From positions 61,425 through 125,424 of the forward strand of contig JADKHW010000006.1 in assembly GCA_016721565.1 (NCBI GenBank): a stretch of 64,000 nt of DNA, given 5' to 3'. Positions 44,542-53,004 of this stretch are shown one piece after another. The stretch is from a bacterium. GTDB taxonomy: Bacteria; Electryoneota; RPQS01. A program made the translations under genes and the position numbers. The notes under the pieces were generated by a model that saw only the letters and a program-made list of their open reading frames with translations, searched no databases and was not told the DNA's origin. Numbering within the stretch: position 1 is the first letter of the stretch; every line of letters starts with the position of its first letter.

Positions 44542-45918
44542 TTCTCTTCACTTGGCTTTCGCACTTTCGCACAGCCACCAGTGATTGAATGGACTCGTTC
44601 CTATACGACAACTGGAATGTTTACAGCACGGAGTATCTACCAAACAAGTGACGGTGAAATCCTGGTCTCTGGCGTGATTTCGGTTGACTCTTTTGATCCC
44701 GACTTGTTTGTTATGCGGCTCGATTCGAGCGGAGACAGCCTTTCAACGATGTTGTTTGCGAACCCTCATCCGGGAGAAGATGGGGGAGGTTTTCTCGTAC
44801 CACTTCCAGACGGGGGATTCGTTATTGCAGGGTTTGGATCGGTCGGCTCTCCACCGACACAGGCATATGCCGCGCGTGTTTCAAATAGCGGGCAACTACT
44901 CTGGGAGAGAACCATAGGAGCAACTAACTCCTATGAAGTTAATTCTGCGATGCTTACGTCATCTGGAAACATTTTGTTAGCAGGTAGAAGTGGATCTGTC
45001 CCACTGGCTATTCAATTGGGTGAAAATGGAGACAGTATCTGGACACGAACATATTCGACATTGCCCCAAGGAGAATTCTACGATGTTGTTGAGATCAATA
45101 GCGATCAATATATATTTGTTGGTGAAGCAAGAATTAGCGGCAATACTCAACTGGTTATTGCATGGACAGATTCATTGGGGATACTGACCACATCCCTTGA
45201 TTTTGGCGGCGAGGGGGGTGAGATAGGAAATTCAATCGCCAGTATTAGCCGGGACTCAATCTTAGTCTTCGGACAATCGAATTCCTTTAGCGAAAGCACT
45301 TGGGATGCCTATTGCTTAATGATAACTGCTGATGAAGACACGCTTTGTGTTCAGACAATTACAAATGACGAATACCTATTAGGCCAGCAAGCCACTACAA
45401 CTCATGATGACGCATTCTTAATAGCAAGTATCGCTGAACTTGATGCGTCATGGGGAATCGAGGTCGCTAAGTTGACACCCAATTGCTCGCTTGAATGGAG
45501 CAGAGTATTGCCAATGAGCAATGAGTGGATTCCATGGGGCGCAATCTGCGAAACTCCTGACAACACAATTCTTGTTGCTGGCACAAATGGACTCAACCAA
45601 CTCATCGTCACCTCGCTTGGGCAAGCGCAACCTGCAAGAGAAGCTACGCCTTTCATAGTGGGCACTACTATAGATGTTTTTCCCAATCCTTTTAATTCAA
45701 GCCTAAATATAGTAGTGGATGTGGCTTACCCACAAAGTATTTCGCTTTCACTTCTCGACATCAATGGGAGGCTAGTCCGTCGATTAAGTCAGAATAGCAA
45801 TACGGCAGGTCGAAAGGTCGTACAACTTGATACCACCAATCTATGCTCTGGATGTTATTTTGTTAATGTTCATTCACATAACGGAGCTTTGACAAAAAAA
45901 ATCTTCTGTGTCAAGTAA
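44485..45918 (+). CDS. Secreted propeller protein, module 3, with leader cassette and sorting domain
   Basis: 477 residues from ATG 44485. The signal peptide begins MTRILSVFNLLKRVGFAVLF and ends near RTFAQ. Delta-60-like repeats (SIYQTSDGEILVSGVI; PLPDGGFVIAGFG; ICETPDNTILVAGT) suggest a propeller. The sorting domain is divergent: VFPNPFNSSLNIVVDV, DINGRLVRRL, GCYFVNVH, ending KKIFCVK. Module 3 differs from the others in having two extra small secreted proteins before its large partner. Confidence 0.83.
   Translation: MTRILSVFNLLKRVGFAVLFSSLGFRTFAQPPVIEWTRSYTTTGMFTARSIYQTSDGEILVSGVISVDSFDPDLFVMRLDSSGDSLSTMLFANPHPGEDGGGFLVPLPDGGFVIAGFGSVGSPPTQAYAARVSNSGQLLWERTIGATNSYEVNSAMLTSSGNILLAGRSGSVPLAIQLGENGDSIWTRTYSTLPQGEFYDVVEINSDQYIFVGEARISGNTQLVIAWTDSLGILTTSLDFGGEGGEIGNSIASISRDSILVFGQSNSFSESTWDAYCLMITADEDTLCVQTITNDEYLLGQQATTTHDDAFLIASIAELDASWGIEVAKLTPNCSLEWSRVLPMSNEWIPWGAICETPDNTILVAGTNGLNQLIVTSLGQAQPAREATPFIVGTTIDVFPNPFNSSLNIVVDVAYPQSISLSLLDINGRLVRRLSQNSNTAGRKVVQLDTTNLCSGCYFVNVHSHNGALTKKIFCVK
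44488..44541 (+). repeat. Leader cassette copy 4
   Basis: 54-nt block identical to copy 2. Confidence 0.92.
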
Positions 45919-45974
45919 GGTCAGCTAACTATCGAGCTATATTAACACCAAGATCGGGAATCAAAGGAGTGGAA

Positions 45975-46895
45975 ATGAAATTTACAATTGCGGTTCCATT
46001 TGTAGTCTATTGCATAACTCTGTCCATTATAATGGATGCTGCCAATGCATATGGAGCTCCAAATGCCGACGATGCATATGAGTTCATAGTGTCAGCACTT
46101 GTGGCTGATTCTTCAAGAATTGAGAATTTTGAACTTGCTTTGTCATCTGGATTTGATGAAATATGTAACTTAGGTGCAACGGTTCATCAAGACGACATTG
46201 ATTCATTGCTGTGGGCAACAATTCTTAACCAAGACGCAAGCCCAAGCTATCGAAGTAATGCGTTATGGGGGCTTAGGCTGTATTGGTCTTCGGAAGTTGA
46301 AAGCTTAGCAACATCTATGCTAAATGACCCAGATGTTGCTTCCTCTGCCGCACTGACACTCGCATCCCAACAACTGTGGACGACTTGCATTGGCCACTTA
46401 GTAGGAGCTGAACAGTATGAAGTGCTTGCAAAGTATGAACATCCAAGTCTTGATTCAATACTTGAAGTTGCCATCAATTCAGCGAGTCCTTATGGAAGAG
46501 TGAAGGCTGCCTATTATTTGGAGGAGCAAGGAGAAATTGGTATACTTTCTGAGGTGTCAACTGATGTGCTATACTTATTGCTTACAATAGGAGATACATC
46601 GGCAGAAGCATCCAATCGGAATCGGGCACTTTTGCTATCACTTACCTCAATTGAAGACAATTCAAATGTCGTTCTGCCTTACATTGAACAAGGACTTGAA
46701 TCACAATATCAATCATACAGATTATTTTCCTTTGACGTTCTTTCAAACCTAGTATCTGAAGGAGATATTGCTGCTGTCTCGCTAATGGAAGATTTTAGCC
46801 TTACAACCAATGACAGCGAGCTCAAACAGTACGCTTTGTTCTATTTAATGCGAGCGGGCAACCCAAGTGCACCAAACTTTCCAGCCAGGAGGTAA
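45975..46895 (+). CDS. Secreted HEAT-like repeat protein
   Basis: 306 residues from ATG 45975 (AAAGGAG ribosome site; GTG 45969 is an alternative). Signal peptide IAVPFVVYCITLSIIMDAANAYG. The mature protein is all-helical with repeated short helix pairs (SLLWATILNQDASPSYRSNALWGL; SSAALTLASQQLW; ASPYGRVKAAYYLEEQG; SYRLFSFDVLSNLVSEGD), resembling HEAT/PBS repeats. No sorting domain. It lies 5 bp before the next secreted gene, so it is part of the module 3 operon. Function unknown. Confidence 0.75.
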   Translation: MKFTIAVPFVVYCITLSIIMDAANAYGAPNADDAYEFIVSALVADSSRIENFELALSSGFDEICNLGATVHQDDIDSLLWATILNQDASPSYRSNALWGLRLYWSSEVESLATSMLNDPDVASSAALTLASQQLWTTCIGHLVGAEQYEVLAKYEHPSLDSILEVAINSASPYGRVKAAYYLEEQGEIGILSEVSTDVLYLLLTIGDTSAEASNRNRALLLSLTSIEDNSNVVLPYIEQGLESQYQSYRLFSFDVLSNLVSEGDIAAVSLMEDFSLTTNDSELKQYALFYLMRAGNPSAPNFPARR

Positions 46896-46900
46896 TTAGA

Positions 46901-47662
46901 ATGTTTAGGACTCGTACAATTGTGGTACTATTGCACTTTCTTATTTTTACGCAAGTGGCGTTTTCATACTTTAGATTGCGCGCTGAGCAATACGCGTCGA
47001 ACTTTTGCAATAGTATAAACCCATTCTACTGTGATGCATCTGAGTTCCTTGCTGAAAATGAAAATTTCCTTACCCAGATAATGCAATATGGAGGCATGGG
47101 TTGGTGTGGTGTTTATATTCACGGCCAGAATGGCGAAACTCTTGATCCAGTCTTCGGTCCAGAAAATCCAATTGTCTCTTGCAATCAATGTGGCTCGCGC
47201 CAAACGCTACGGATTGACACCTACCCACACGATGTGTTTGTAAATAGCGAAAGATGGTGGATCGTAAACGATGAGAATGATCAACCCATTTACCGTATCT
47301 CAGCAAATGACTACGATGACATAAACATTCCTCTGGAATTGGGCCAAATTGTGGAAATTTTCTTCGAGAATGAAGATACGCACTACGTTTGGTACTTCTT
47401 CACAGCAACAAACGAGGGGACGGATGATGATGGAAACAGATTGTTTGATGCAACGATGAAGGCCCATTTGAGTATTAGTTTCAATGAGTGGGGTCCTGTT
47501 TGCAATCGGACTGTAGGTGAAATGTGGGATGCATTCGGAGATGAAAGTAACTGGCAATACTACTTCTTCACAATCTGGGATGGCGATGGATCTGGTGCAT
47601 CAAACGTAGAGATTCATCAGGCAACTGACCAGCTAAACATTTCTGTAGGGGACAACAAATGA
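46901..47662 (+). CDS. Secreted Cys-containing protein of unknown function
   Basis: 253 residues with signal peptide TIVVLLHFLIFTQVAFS. The mature part has conserved-looking cysteines (NFCNSINPFYCDASEF; GMGWCGVYIHG; IVSCNQCGSRQ) and acidic/aromatic stretches with repeated WY/YYF patches. No family recognised. It overlaps the start of the C25 peptidase gene by 4 bases (ATGA), suggesting it is a partner, for example an inhibitor or chaperone of the peptidase; that is inference from coupling only. Confidence 0.65.
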   Translation: MFRTRTIVVLLHFLIFTQVAFSYFRLRAEQYASNFCNSINPFYCDASEFLAENENFLTQIMQYGGMGWCGVYIHGQNGETLDPVFGPENPIVSCNQCGSRQTLRIDTYPHDVFVNSERWWIVNDENDQPIYRISANDYDDINIPLELGQIVEIFFENEDTHYVWYFFTATNEGTDDDGNRLFDATMKAHLSISFNEWGPVCNRTVGEMWDAFGDESNWQYYFFTIWDGDGSGASNVEIHQATDQLNISVGDNK

Positions 47663-50600
47663 ATGCAAGGGTATATTGCGCATCACTATTGATACTGACT
47701 ACAATTGCAGGAGTCACCTTAGGTCAGCCCAATTTTGTTGATGTGTCAGCGTCAGACGTCCTCATTGTTACACATGATTCTTTGCTGACTCCTAACTGGT
47801 ACCCAGGAATGGTCGGAGCATGGGAAACATCTATGCTTAGTTCGAAAGACGCCCAAGGCTTGTCTGTATCACTTTATTCAATAGGGAATCTTAAAGCATC
47901 AAACGAGATTTCTACCTATATTGAAAACAACTCTGGATTAAATAGATTTGTCTTGATTGTCGGCGACGCAAATAGGGACGAATTTCAAGACGAAAACTCC
48001 CCTATCGCGCCATTAAGTGATGCAAGTCTTGGCAATTTTGTACCGTTTTGCATAGAGCCAGTTGACCCTGGAGTATTTTATTGGGATTCATACGCAGTAG
48101 AGCATGACCTTTGTTACATCGAGCATGATTCACGCCTTTCAGTAGGAAGAATTCCCGCAGACAGTCGGGCAGAACTGGTTCGGTATTTCTCGAAGGTTGA
48201 ATCATATGTGTCACAGAACAACCCGACATGGGCTCAAAAAGAACTACTTACCTGCGATGATGTTTCTTGGCCATGGACAGGAATAAACGGACAATCAGTT
48301 CGGGCGTTTGCTCGCAACATTGAAGAAGATGCCCCGCAGGATTGGACAATTGAATCACTCTTTGTAAGTGAAATTGGAGACCAAAGCGAGCGTGATACTG
48401 CATTTCAAGAAGCTGTAAATAGTGATGTCGGCATTGTACTCGCAGTTGGCGTTGCATCGCATTTAGACAATCTTAATTGGTTCGTGCAATCCACCTCACC
48501 TTTTGACTTCAGCAATAGTGAAGCATTTCCGTTGTTACTAGGCTTTAATTGTAGCATTGGTGCTATTCAACGCCCACCATTCGCCAATTGCGTTGTGGAG
48601 CGACTGTTGTTTGCGGAAGAAAGCGGGATCATCGCTGCGGTTGCTCCATCGAACTGGACTCTTCATAGAGCAAACATCGCACTCGCCAATAAAGCACAGG
48701 ATTTGCTAATTAAGGATAATGTTAGAACGTTTGGGGCACTTTGGAAATCGCTCGTTGAGCTTCAAGATAGCAGTGGAAGGTGGGCAGAAATACCCGATTG
48801 CTTGTTCAAAAACATAGTCTTACTCGGCGATCCCAGTCTCCGCTATCCTCTTGGAATCGAACCCTGTGGCAATTGGACGCTTGACGCATCGCCAGTAATC
48901 ATTGACAGCACACTTCATATTCCTTCTCATTGCACATTGACAATTGAGGCGGGAGTCGAGGTGTTGTTTGACAATGATGCCAGATTGGTTGTTGACGACA
49001 GTGCGAAACTCGTCGTAAATGGAACTTCAGCTAATCCGGTTATTTTTAAGGCAAAAGACGCCGGTGAGAAGTGGATTGATATTTTTGTTGACGGCGGCGC
49101 TTTGGACATGGATCACGCCAAAATCTACAACGCAAAGAGTTCATGCGTTTACACCGATGATCCGTGGGAACAAGGCAATTCAACTCCAGTTTTGATTCAA
49201 AACACCTTTATGCACGGTGGCGGGTTGAGCTCTGGTGCGCCGGCACTCAAACTATGGGGCAGTCCAAGCTATACTCAGAAAGTGACATCATGTGTGGTTG
49301 ATAGCGTGCCATCTGGTGTTGGCTTGTACTTGTATAACTGCTACGTTGACTTTGACCTCGACACGATCCGAAACTGCAGCTATATCAATTCCTACATTAA
49401 AACTGTGTCAGGAAGTTTCCGGAACTGTGTCTTTAAGGACCGCGTGTCCAACTACGGAGTCCTATTTCAGTCTGCAACTTGCAATCCTAACATTACGTGC
49501 TCCGAGTTCACAAATCTCGCAGCTAAAACGGGTTCGTTTAAGACCACCATTTACTCTTCCTCTGGTTGCTCGCCTACGTTTGCAGGTACAACGGTTGAAA
49601 CAGGCAGAAGCAATGTCATAACAGATTCGTCAGCCTACCTCTTAACGGTGGAAGGAATCGGACAAAAACCAACACTCGTTAAGAATGATTGGATCCAAAC
49701 GGCCGGATCTGGAAAGTTCATGGAATGGAAGTCATATACAGGGGCACCAGGCGCGTATGATGTCGACAATCAATATTGGAATTCGATTCCGAGTACAGCG
49801 AAGTTCACACCCTCGATAGCGGGCTATTGGGATTGGACTCCAACTTCTGGATCGGCCTACAACGTCTGTGGCGGTGATGGTGGAGGGTCTATTGTCGCAC
49901 CAGGTGAAGATATTGCTGACCGTAAAGGATCGCTTGATGATCAGACGTGGGAAGAATTGCTTGCCGAAGCCATGGAGATGGAATCGAACGAGGAGTTCGA
50001 AAATGCAAGAGCAGCATTTGAGTCTCTTGCGCTATCAGCTGAATCAAATGATATCCGATGGCGTGCAATGCTTGGAGTCATCACCTCCGATGTGAAATGC
50101 AACTCATCTTCGAATTCGATTATTTCAGTACTCGACAGCGTGCAAGCTTTGGACGGTGGGGAGTACCAAGCGAACGTAAATCATGATAGATTGCTTTACA
50201 GCTACAACTTGAAGAGAGGTGAGTACTCGGAAGCACTAGATGTTTGCAACGATCTACTTTCGAGCAATCTTGAGTTCACAGATTCAATCAATGTTGCGCT
50301 TGACTTGCTTGGAATTCAAATGGCTGCGGAGTTAGTCGCAGACGATGGACGTCTTGACGGCACGATTCGAAGTGAGGTGCCTGCTTCATTGCGTATTACA
50401 ACGATGGAAGAAGGTCTTGATAAGGAACAACGCCTTATCCAGTTACTTGGTGGTAACTCGCTTGATGAAACAAGTATACCGGTCCCAACTGCTTTTGCAC
50501 TGTACCAAAACTACCCGAATCCGTTCAATCCGAGTACGGACATCAGGTTCGATTTACCTGAAGCGATCCGCGTCGAACTGAAGATTTTTAACATCCTTGG

Positions 50601-50766
50601 ACAAGAAGTTGTTACCTTGGTTGATGACGTTCGAGCAGCTGGTGCATATAGAGTTCTATGGGACGGCAAGAACGCTGCCGGACTTAACGTGGCGTCCGGT
50701 GTCTATGTCTACCAGATCAAGACGCCAAACTTCCAAAATGCCAAAAAGATGGTGCTGATTAAGTAA
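47659..50766 (+). CDS. Gingipain-like (C25) protease with beta-helix, TPR-like and sorting domains, module 3
   Basis: 1035 residues with signal peptide LLILTTIAGVTLGQ. Residues ~25-400 follow the C25 caspase-like layout: DVLIVTHDSLLTPNWYPGMVGAW, VLIVGDANRDEF, LSVGRIPAD, and a Cys in LLLGFNCSIGAI as candidate nucleophile. The usual GHG strand reads LAVGVASHLDN, so the histidine remains but the glycines do not. Then a beta-helix (LTIEAGVEVLFDNDARLVVDD; DMDHAKIYNAKSSCV), TPR-like helices (FENARAAFESLALSAE; YSEALDVCNDLL) and a sorting domain almost identical to that of module 1 (NYPNPFNPSTDIRF). The start overlaps the Cys-containing protein's stop. Confidence 0.88.
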   Translation: MNARVYCASLLILTTIAGVTLGQPNFVDVSASDVLIVTHDSLLTPNWYPGMVGAWETSMLSSKDAQGLSVSLYSIGNLKASNEISTYIENNSGLNRFVLIVGDANRDEFQDENSPIAPLSDASLGNFVPFCIEPVDPGVFYWDSYAVEHDLCYIEHDSRLSVGRIPADSRAELVRYFSKVESYVSQNNPTWAQKELLTCDDVSWPWTGINGQSVRAFARNIEEDAPQDWTIESLFVSEIGDQSERDTAFQEAVNSDVGIVLAVGVASHLDNLNWFVQSTSPFDFSNSEAFPLLLGFNCSIGAIQRPPFANCVVERLLFAEESGIIAAVAPSNWTLHRANIALANKAQDLLIKDNVRTFGALWKSLVELQDSSGRWAEIPDCLFKNIVLLGDPSLRYPLGIEPCGNWTLDASPVIIDSTLHIPSHCTLTIEAGVEVLFDNDARLVVDDSAKLVVNGTSANPVIFKAKDAGEKWIDIFVDGGALDMDHAKIYNAKSSCVYTDDPWEQGNSTPVLIQNTFMHGGGLSSGAPALKLWGSPSYTQKVTSCVVDSVPSGVGLYLYNCYVDFDLDTIRNCSYINSYIKTVSGSFRNCVFKDRVSNYGVLFQSATCNPNITCSEFTNLAAKTGSFKTTIYSSSGCSPTFAGTTVETGRSNVITDSSAYLLTVEGIGQKPTLVKNDWIQTAGSGKFMEWKSYTGAPGAYDVDNQYWNSIPSTAKFTPSIAGYWDWTPTSGSAYNVCGGDGGGSIVAPGEDIADRKGSLDDQTWEELLAEAMEMESNEEFENARAAFESLALSAESNDIRWRAMLGVITSDVKCNSSSNSIISVLDSVQALDGGEYQANVNHDRLLYSYNLKRGEYSEALDVCNDLLSSNLEFTDSINVALDLLGIQMAAELVADDGRLDGTIRSEVPASLRITTMEEGLDKEQRLIQLLGGNSLDETSIPVPTAFALYQNYPNPFNPSTDIRFDLPEAIRVELKIFNILGQEVVTLVDDVRAAGAYRVLWDGKNAAGLNVASGVYVYQIKTPNFQNAKKMVLIK

Positions 50767-50788
50767 CGACTTTGATAGACCGATAAGC

Positions 50789-50817
50789 AAGGCCCCGGTG
50801 GAATCTGGGGCCTTTGT
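50789..50817 (+). terminator. Terminator after module 3
   Basis: AAGGCCCC and GGGGCCTT around GGTGGAATCT, followed by TGTCTTCTT. Confidence 0.85.
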
Positions 50818-51227
50818 CTTCTTGTAACTACATGATTATCATATGCCTTAGAAGATGACCAGCTTCATGTTGCTATTTCACATCGTAAAGCACATATTTA
50901 GTATGAAAGTCACTCAACCGATATGAAGTTGAGGCAGAATTCAGTTGCGCTTTGGAAACAAAGTATTTCTGACCAATTCAATCGGATTTCCTGCAATCCA
51001 TTGATTGCCTTGAATCTGTCCACGCTTGCCTGCGAAACTCCATTCTCACTTACAACCTTCATCCTAACACTGGTCTAACCATAAACCCCTTGACAAAGTT
51101 AAATCGAAATCCTTTCTTGTTTTCGGGTCTAGGGACACGGGCGGAGAAACTAACCTTGGAGACCATCATGTCAACGCGAATTCTATCTGTATTCAATCTT
51201 TTGAAGCGGGTGGGGTTCGCGGTTTTG
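50791..51227 (+). repeat. Long inter-module repeat, copy B (~430 bp)
   Basis: Counterpart of 44104-44541; only a handful of substitutions and short indels. No other gene is supported in 50818-51167. Confidence 0.9.
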
Positions 51228-52985
51228 TTGTTGATTGCTTCTTTTTCTGCATATACACAGCCGCAGGCCCCGATTGAGTGGGGTGGTACAGAGCTATTGC
51301 AAACATGCCCATTAAACTATGCAAGGACATACATGGGATATAGCGGGGATTCTCTTGCCGTATTCGGAGCATATGACGACGGAGCCGGACATATTTATCC
51401 GTCGGCAAGCATCAGTATCGATGATGGTCAATCATGGAGCCCATGGCACAACTTTGTTTACCCTCCGCCCACAACGAATGATGACTTCGCGTGGGCTGCT
51501 TTTACATCAACGGCGATTACGGTGTGTACGCAAGCACAATACGATCAATACGGCTATTATCGAACACTTGACCAGGGTGTGACGTGGCAAAATCCTACTT
51601 CGACAAGAAACAGGTTGTTTCAATTGGATCGTCGCGGCGACACTTTGGTTAGTAGAGAGGACCACTTGGGCGTGTCTTGGACGCCTGACAACGGGAGCTC
51701 GTTCTCACCCGTTTGGAGCATTGACCTCGGCAACTGGAATACAGGATTTAGAGACCTGTCGATGAGCGCGACACATCTTCATGCCATTATCGTCGACATT
51801 GATTCTATGGGGTTGGAGTCCGGGTTGTACTATACGCGGAGCCCCCAGCTTCATGGTCCCTTCGAGCCGCTTCGAAGACTCAATCCTGATCTATTTTTCG
51901 CGCAGGATTCGGAGATTGAATTCGATGACGAGGGAACGGGTGTTATCCTGTCAAGCGTGATCTTTGGGCCGCCGGGATTCGCACCGGCGTCTTTGGCCAT
52001 GAATACTTCACGCGACGAAGGCGAGACGTGGTCGGCATTTGATACAGTACGCATGGAACGTACCGTTGGTTGGAGTATGTTAGAGATTGAGCACGAACGA
52101 TCTAAGTGGATTGCAATTTGGGGTGATGGGACAATCGAAGATGGATTCAGCTATGGTGGGTGGTGGTATCGGTTTAGTGCGAATAGATGTCGAAGTTGGT
52201 ATCCCATTCATCAAATCTGGGGGGATGATCCTCCGTCGGACGGACTGGGGGGTGTGGAACTTCGTGGTAACCGAGTTCGAGTATACTCTGAGCATGATTG
52301 GTACAACGGCGTGCCAGGTCCATATTACGTTCGTTGGGAAGGCCTGATTCAAGAAGACAGTTTGCCGCCAACTATACTCGACGCCTCACAGCTGCCTCTA
52401 TCGGTTCCGTCAGATACAACACTAACGTTGGAAATTGAAGCCACGGACAATGATTCGCTTTGGCTGACTCAAGTGGTTGCTTTGAGAACTGGATCAACCG
52501 ACACACTTTTCTTGCCGCTTGAGCATACCAGTGATAATGTCTATCAAGCGACATGGGTAGTTACTGACACCGCATTGTGGAACTACTACTACCACGTGGA
52601 GGACATGTGGGAAAATGTCTCCTTTACACCGTCAAATGGTCCAACGCAGCCGTGGACTATTCAGGTGGGACCTGATCTTGACGCGACGGAACAACCTGCT
52701 GTTCCGGATGTATTGCATCTAAGCGTATTCCCGAATCCCGTCAATGGAATCCTAAGCATAAGAGGTACGCGCATCAATCCTTCTATGCTGCAATCACTTA
52801 CTGTCTTTGATATCTTGGGAAGAAAGGTTGCCCACTTGCAAATTCCCGCCGGAACCGGGTCAGAGTTCCATGTTTCATGGAACTTGATAAGCGACAATGG
52901 TCGCCCGATCCCGACGGGTACCTACATTATTAGCTATTCCGCAGCAACTCATATTACGCGATCCAAAGTGACCGTGGTCCGTTAA
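51168..52985 (+). CDS. Secreted sialidase-like (BNR) protein, module 4, with leader cassette and sorting domain
   Basis: 605 residues from ATG 51168. The signal peptide begins MSTRILSVFNLLKRVGFAVLL and ends near AYTQ. Asp-box repeats (SIDDGQSWSPW; TLDQGVTWQNP; TPDNGSSFSP; SRDEGETWSAF) indicate a BNR propeller, similar to the protein at 20341, with which it also shares an Ig-like segment before the end (TLTLEIEATDNDSLWLTQVVAL; VEDMWENVSF). The sorting domain is divergent (LSVFPNPVNGILSI, DILGRKVAHL, GTYIISYS, ending VTVVR). Confidence 0.83.
   Translation: MSTRILSVFNLLKRVGFAVLLLIASFSAYTQPQAPIEWGGTELLQTCPLNYARTYMGYSGDSLAVFGAYDDGAGHIYPSASISIDDGQSWSPWHNFVYPPPTTNDDFAWAAFTSTAITVCTQAQYDQYGYYRTLDQGVTWQNPTSTRNRLFQLDRRGDTLVSREDHLGVSWTPDNGSSFSPVWSIDLGNWNTGFRDLSMSATHLHAIIVDIDSMGLESGLYYTRSPQLHGPFEPLRRLNPDLFFAQDSEIEFDDEGTGVILSSVIFGPPGFAPASLAMNTSRDEGETWSAFDTVRMERTVGWSMLEIEHERSKWIAIWGDGTIEDGFSYGGWWYRFSANRCRSWYPIHQIWGDDPPSDGLGGVELRGNRVRVYSEHDWYNGVPGPYYVRWEGLIQEDSLPPTILDASQLPLSVPSDTTLTLEIEATDNDSLWLTQVVALRTGSTDTLFLPLEHTSDNVYQATWVVTDTALWNYYYHVEDMWENVSFTPSNGPTQPWTIQVGPDLDATEQPAVPDVLHLSVFPNPVNGILSIRGTRINPSMLQSLTVFDILGRKVAHLQIPAGTGSEFHVSWNLISDNGRPIPTGTYIISYSAATHITRSKVTVVR
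51174..51227 (+). repeat. Leader cassette copy 5
   Basis: 54-nt block identical to copies 2 and 4, but preceded by ATGTCA instead of ATG because of a 3-bp rearrangement that keeps the frame. Confidence 0.92.
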
Positions 52986-53004
52986 TTACAAAAGGGAGCC
53001 TATC

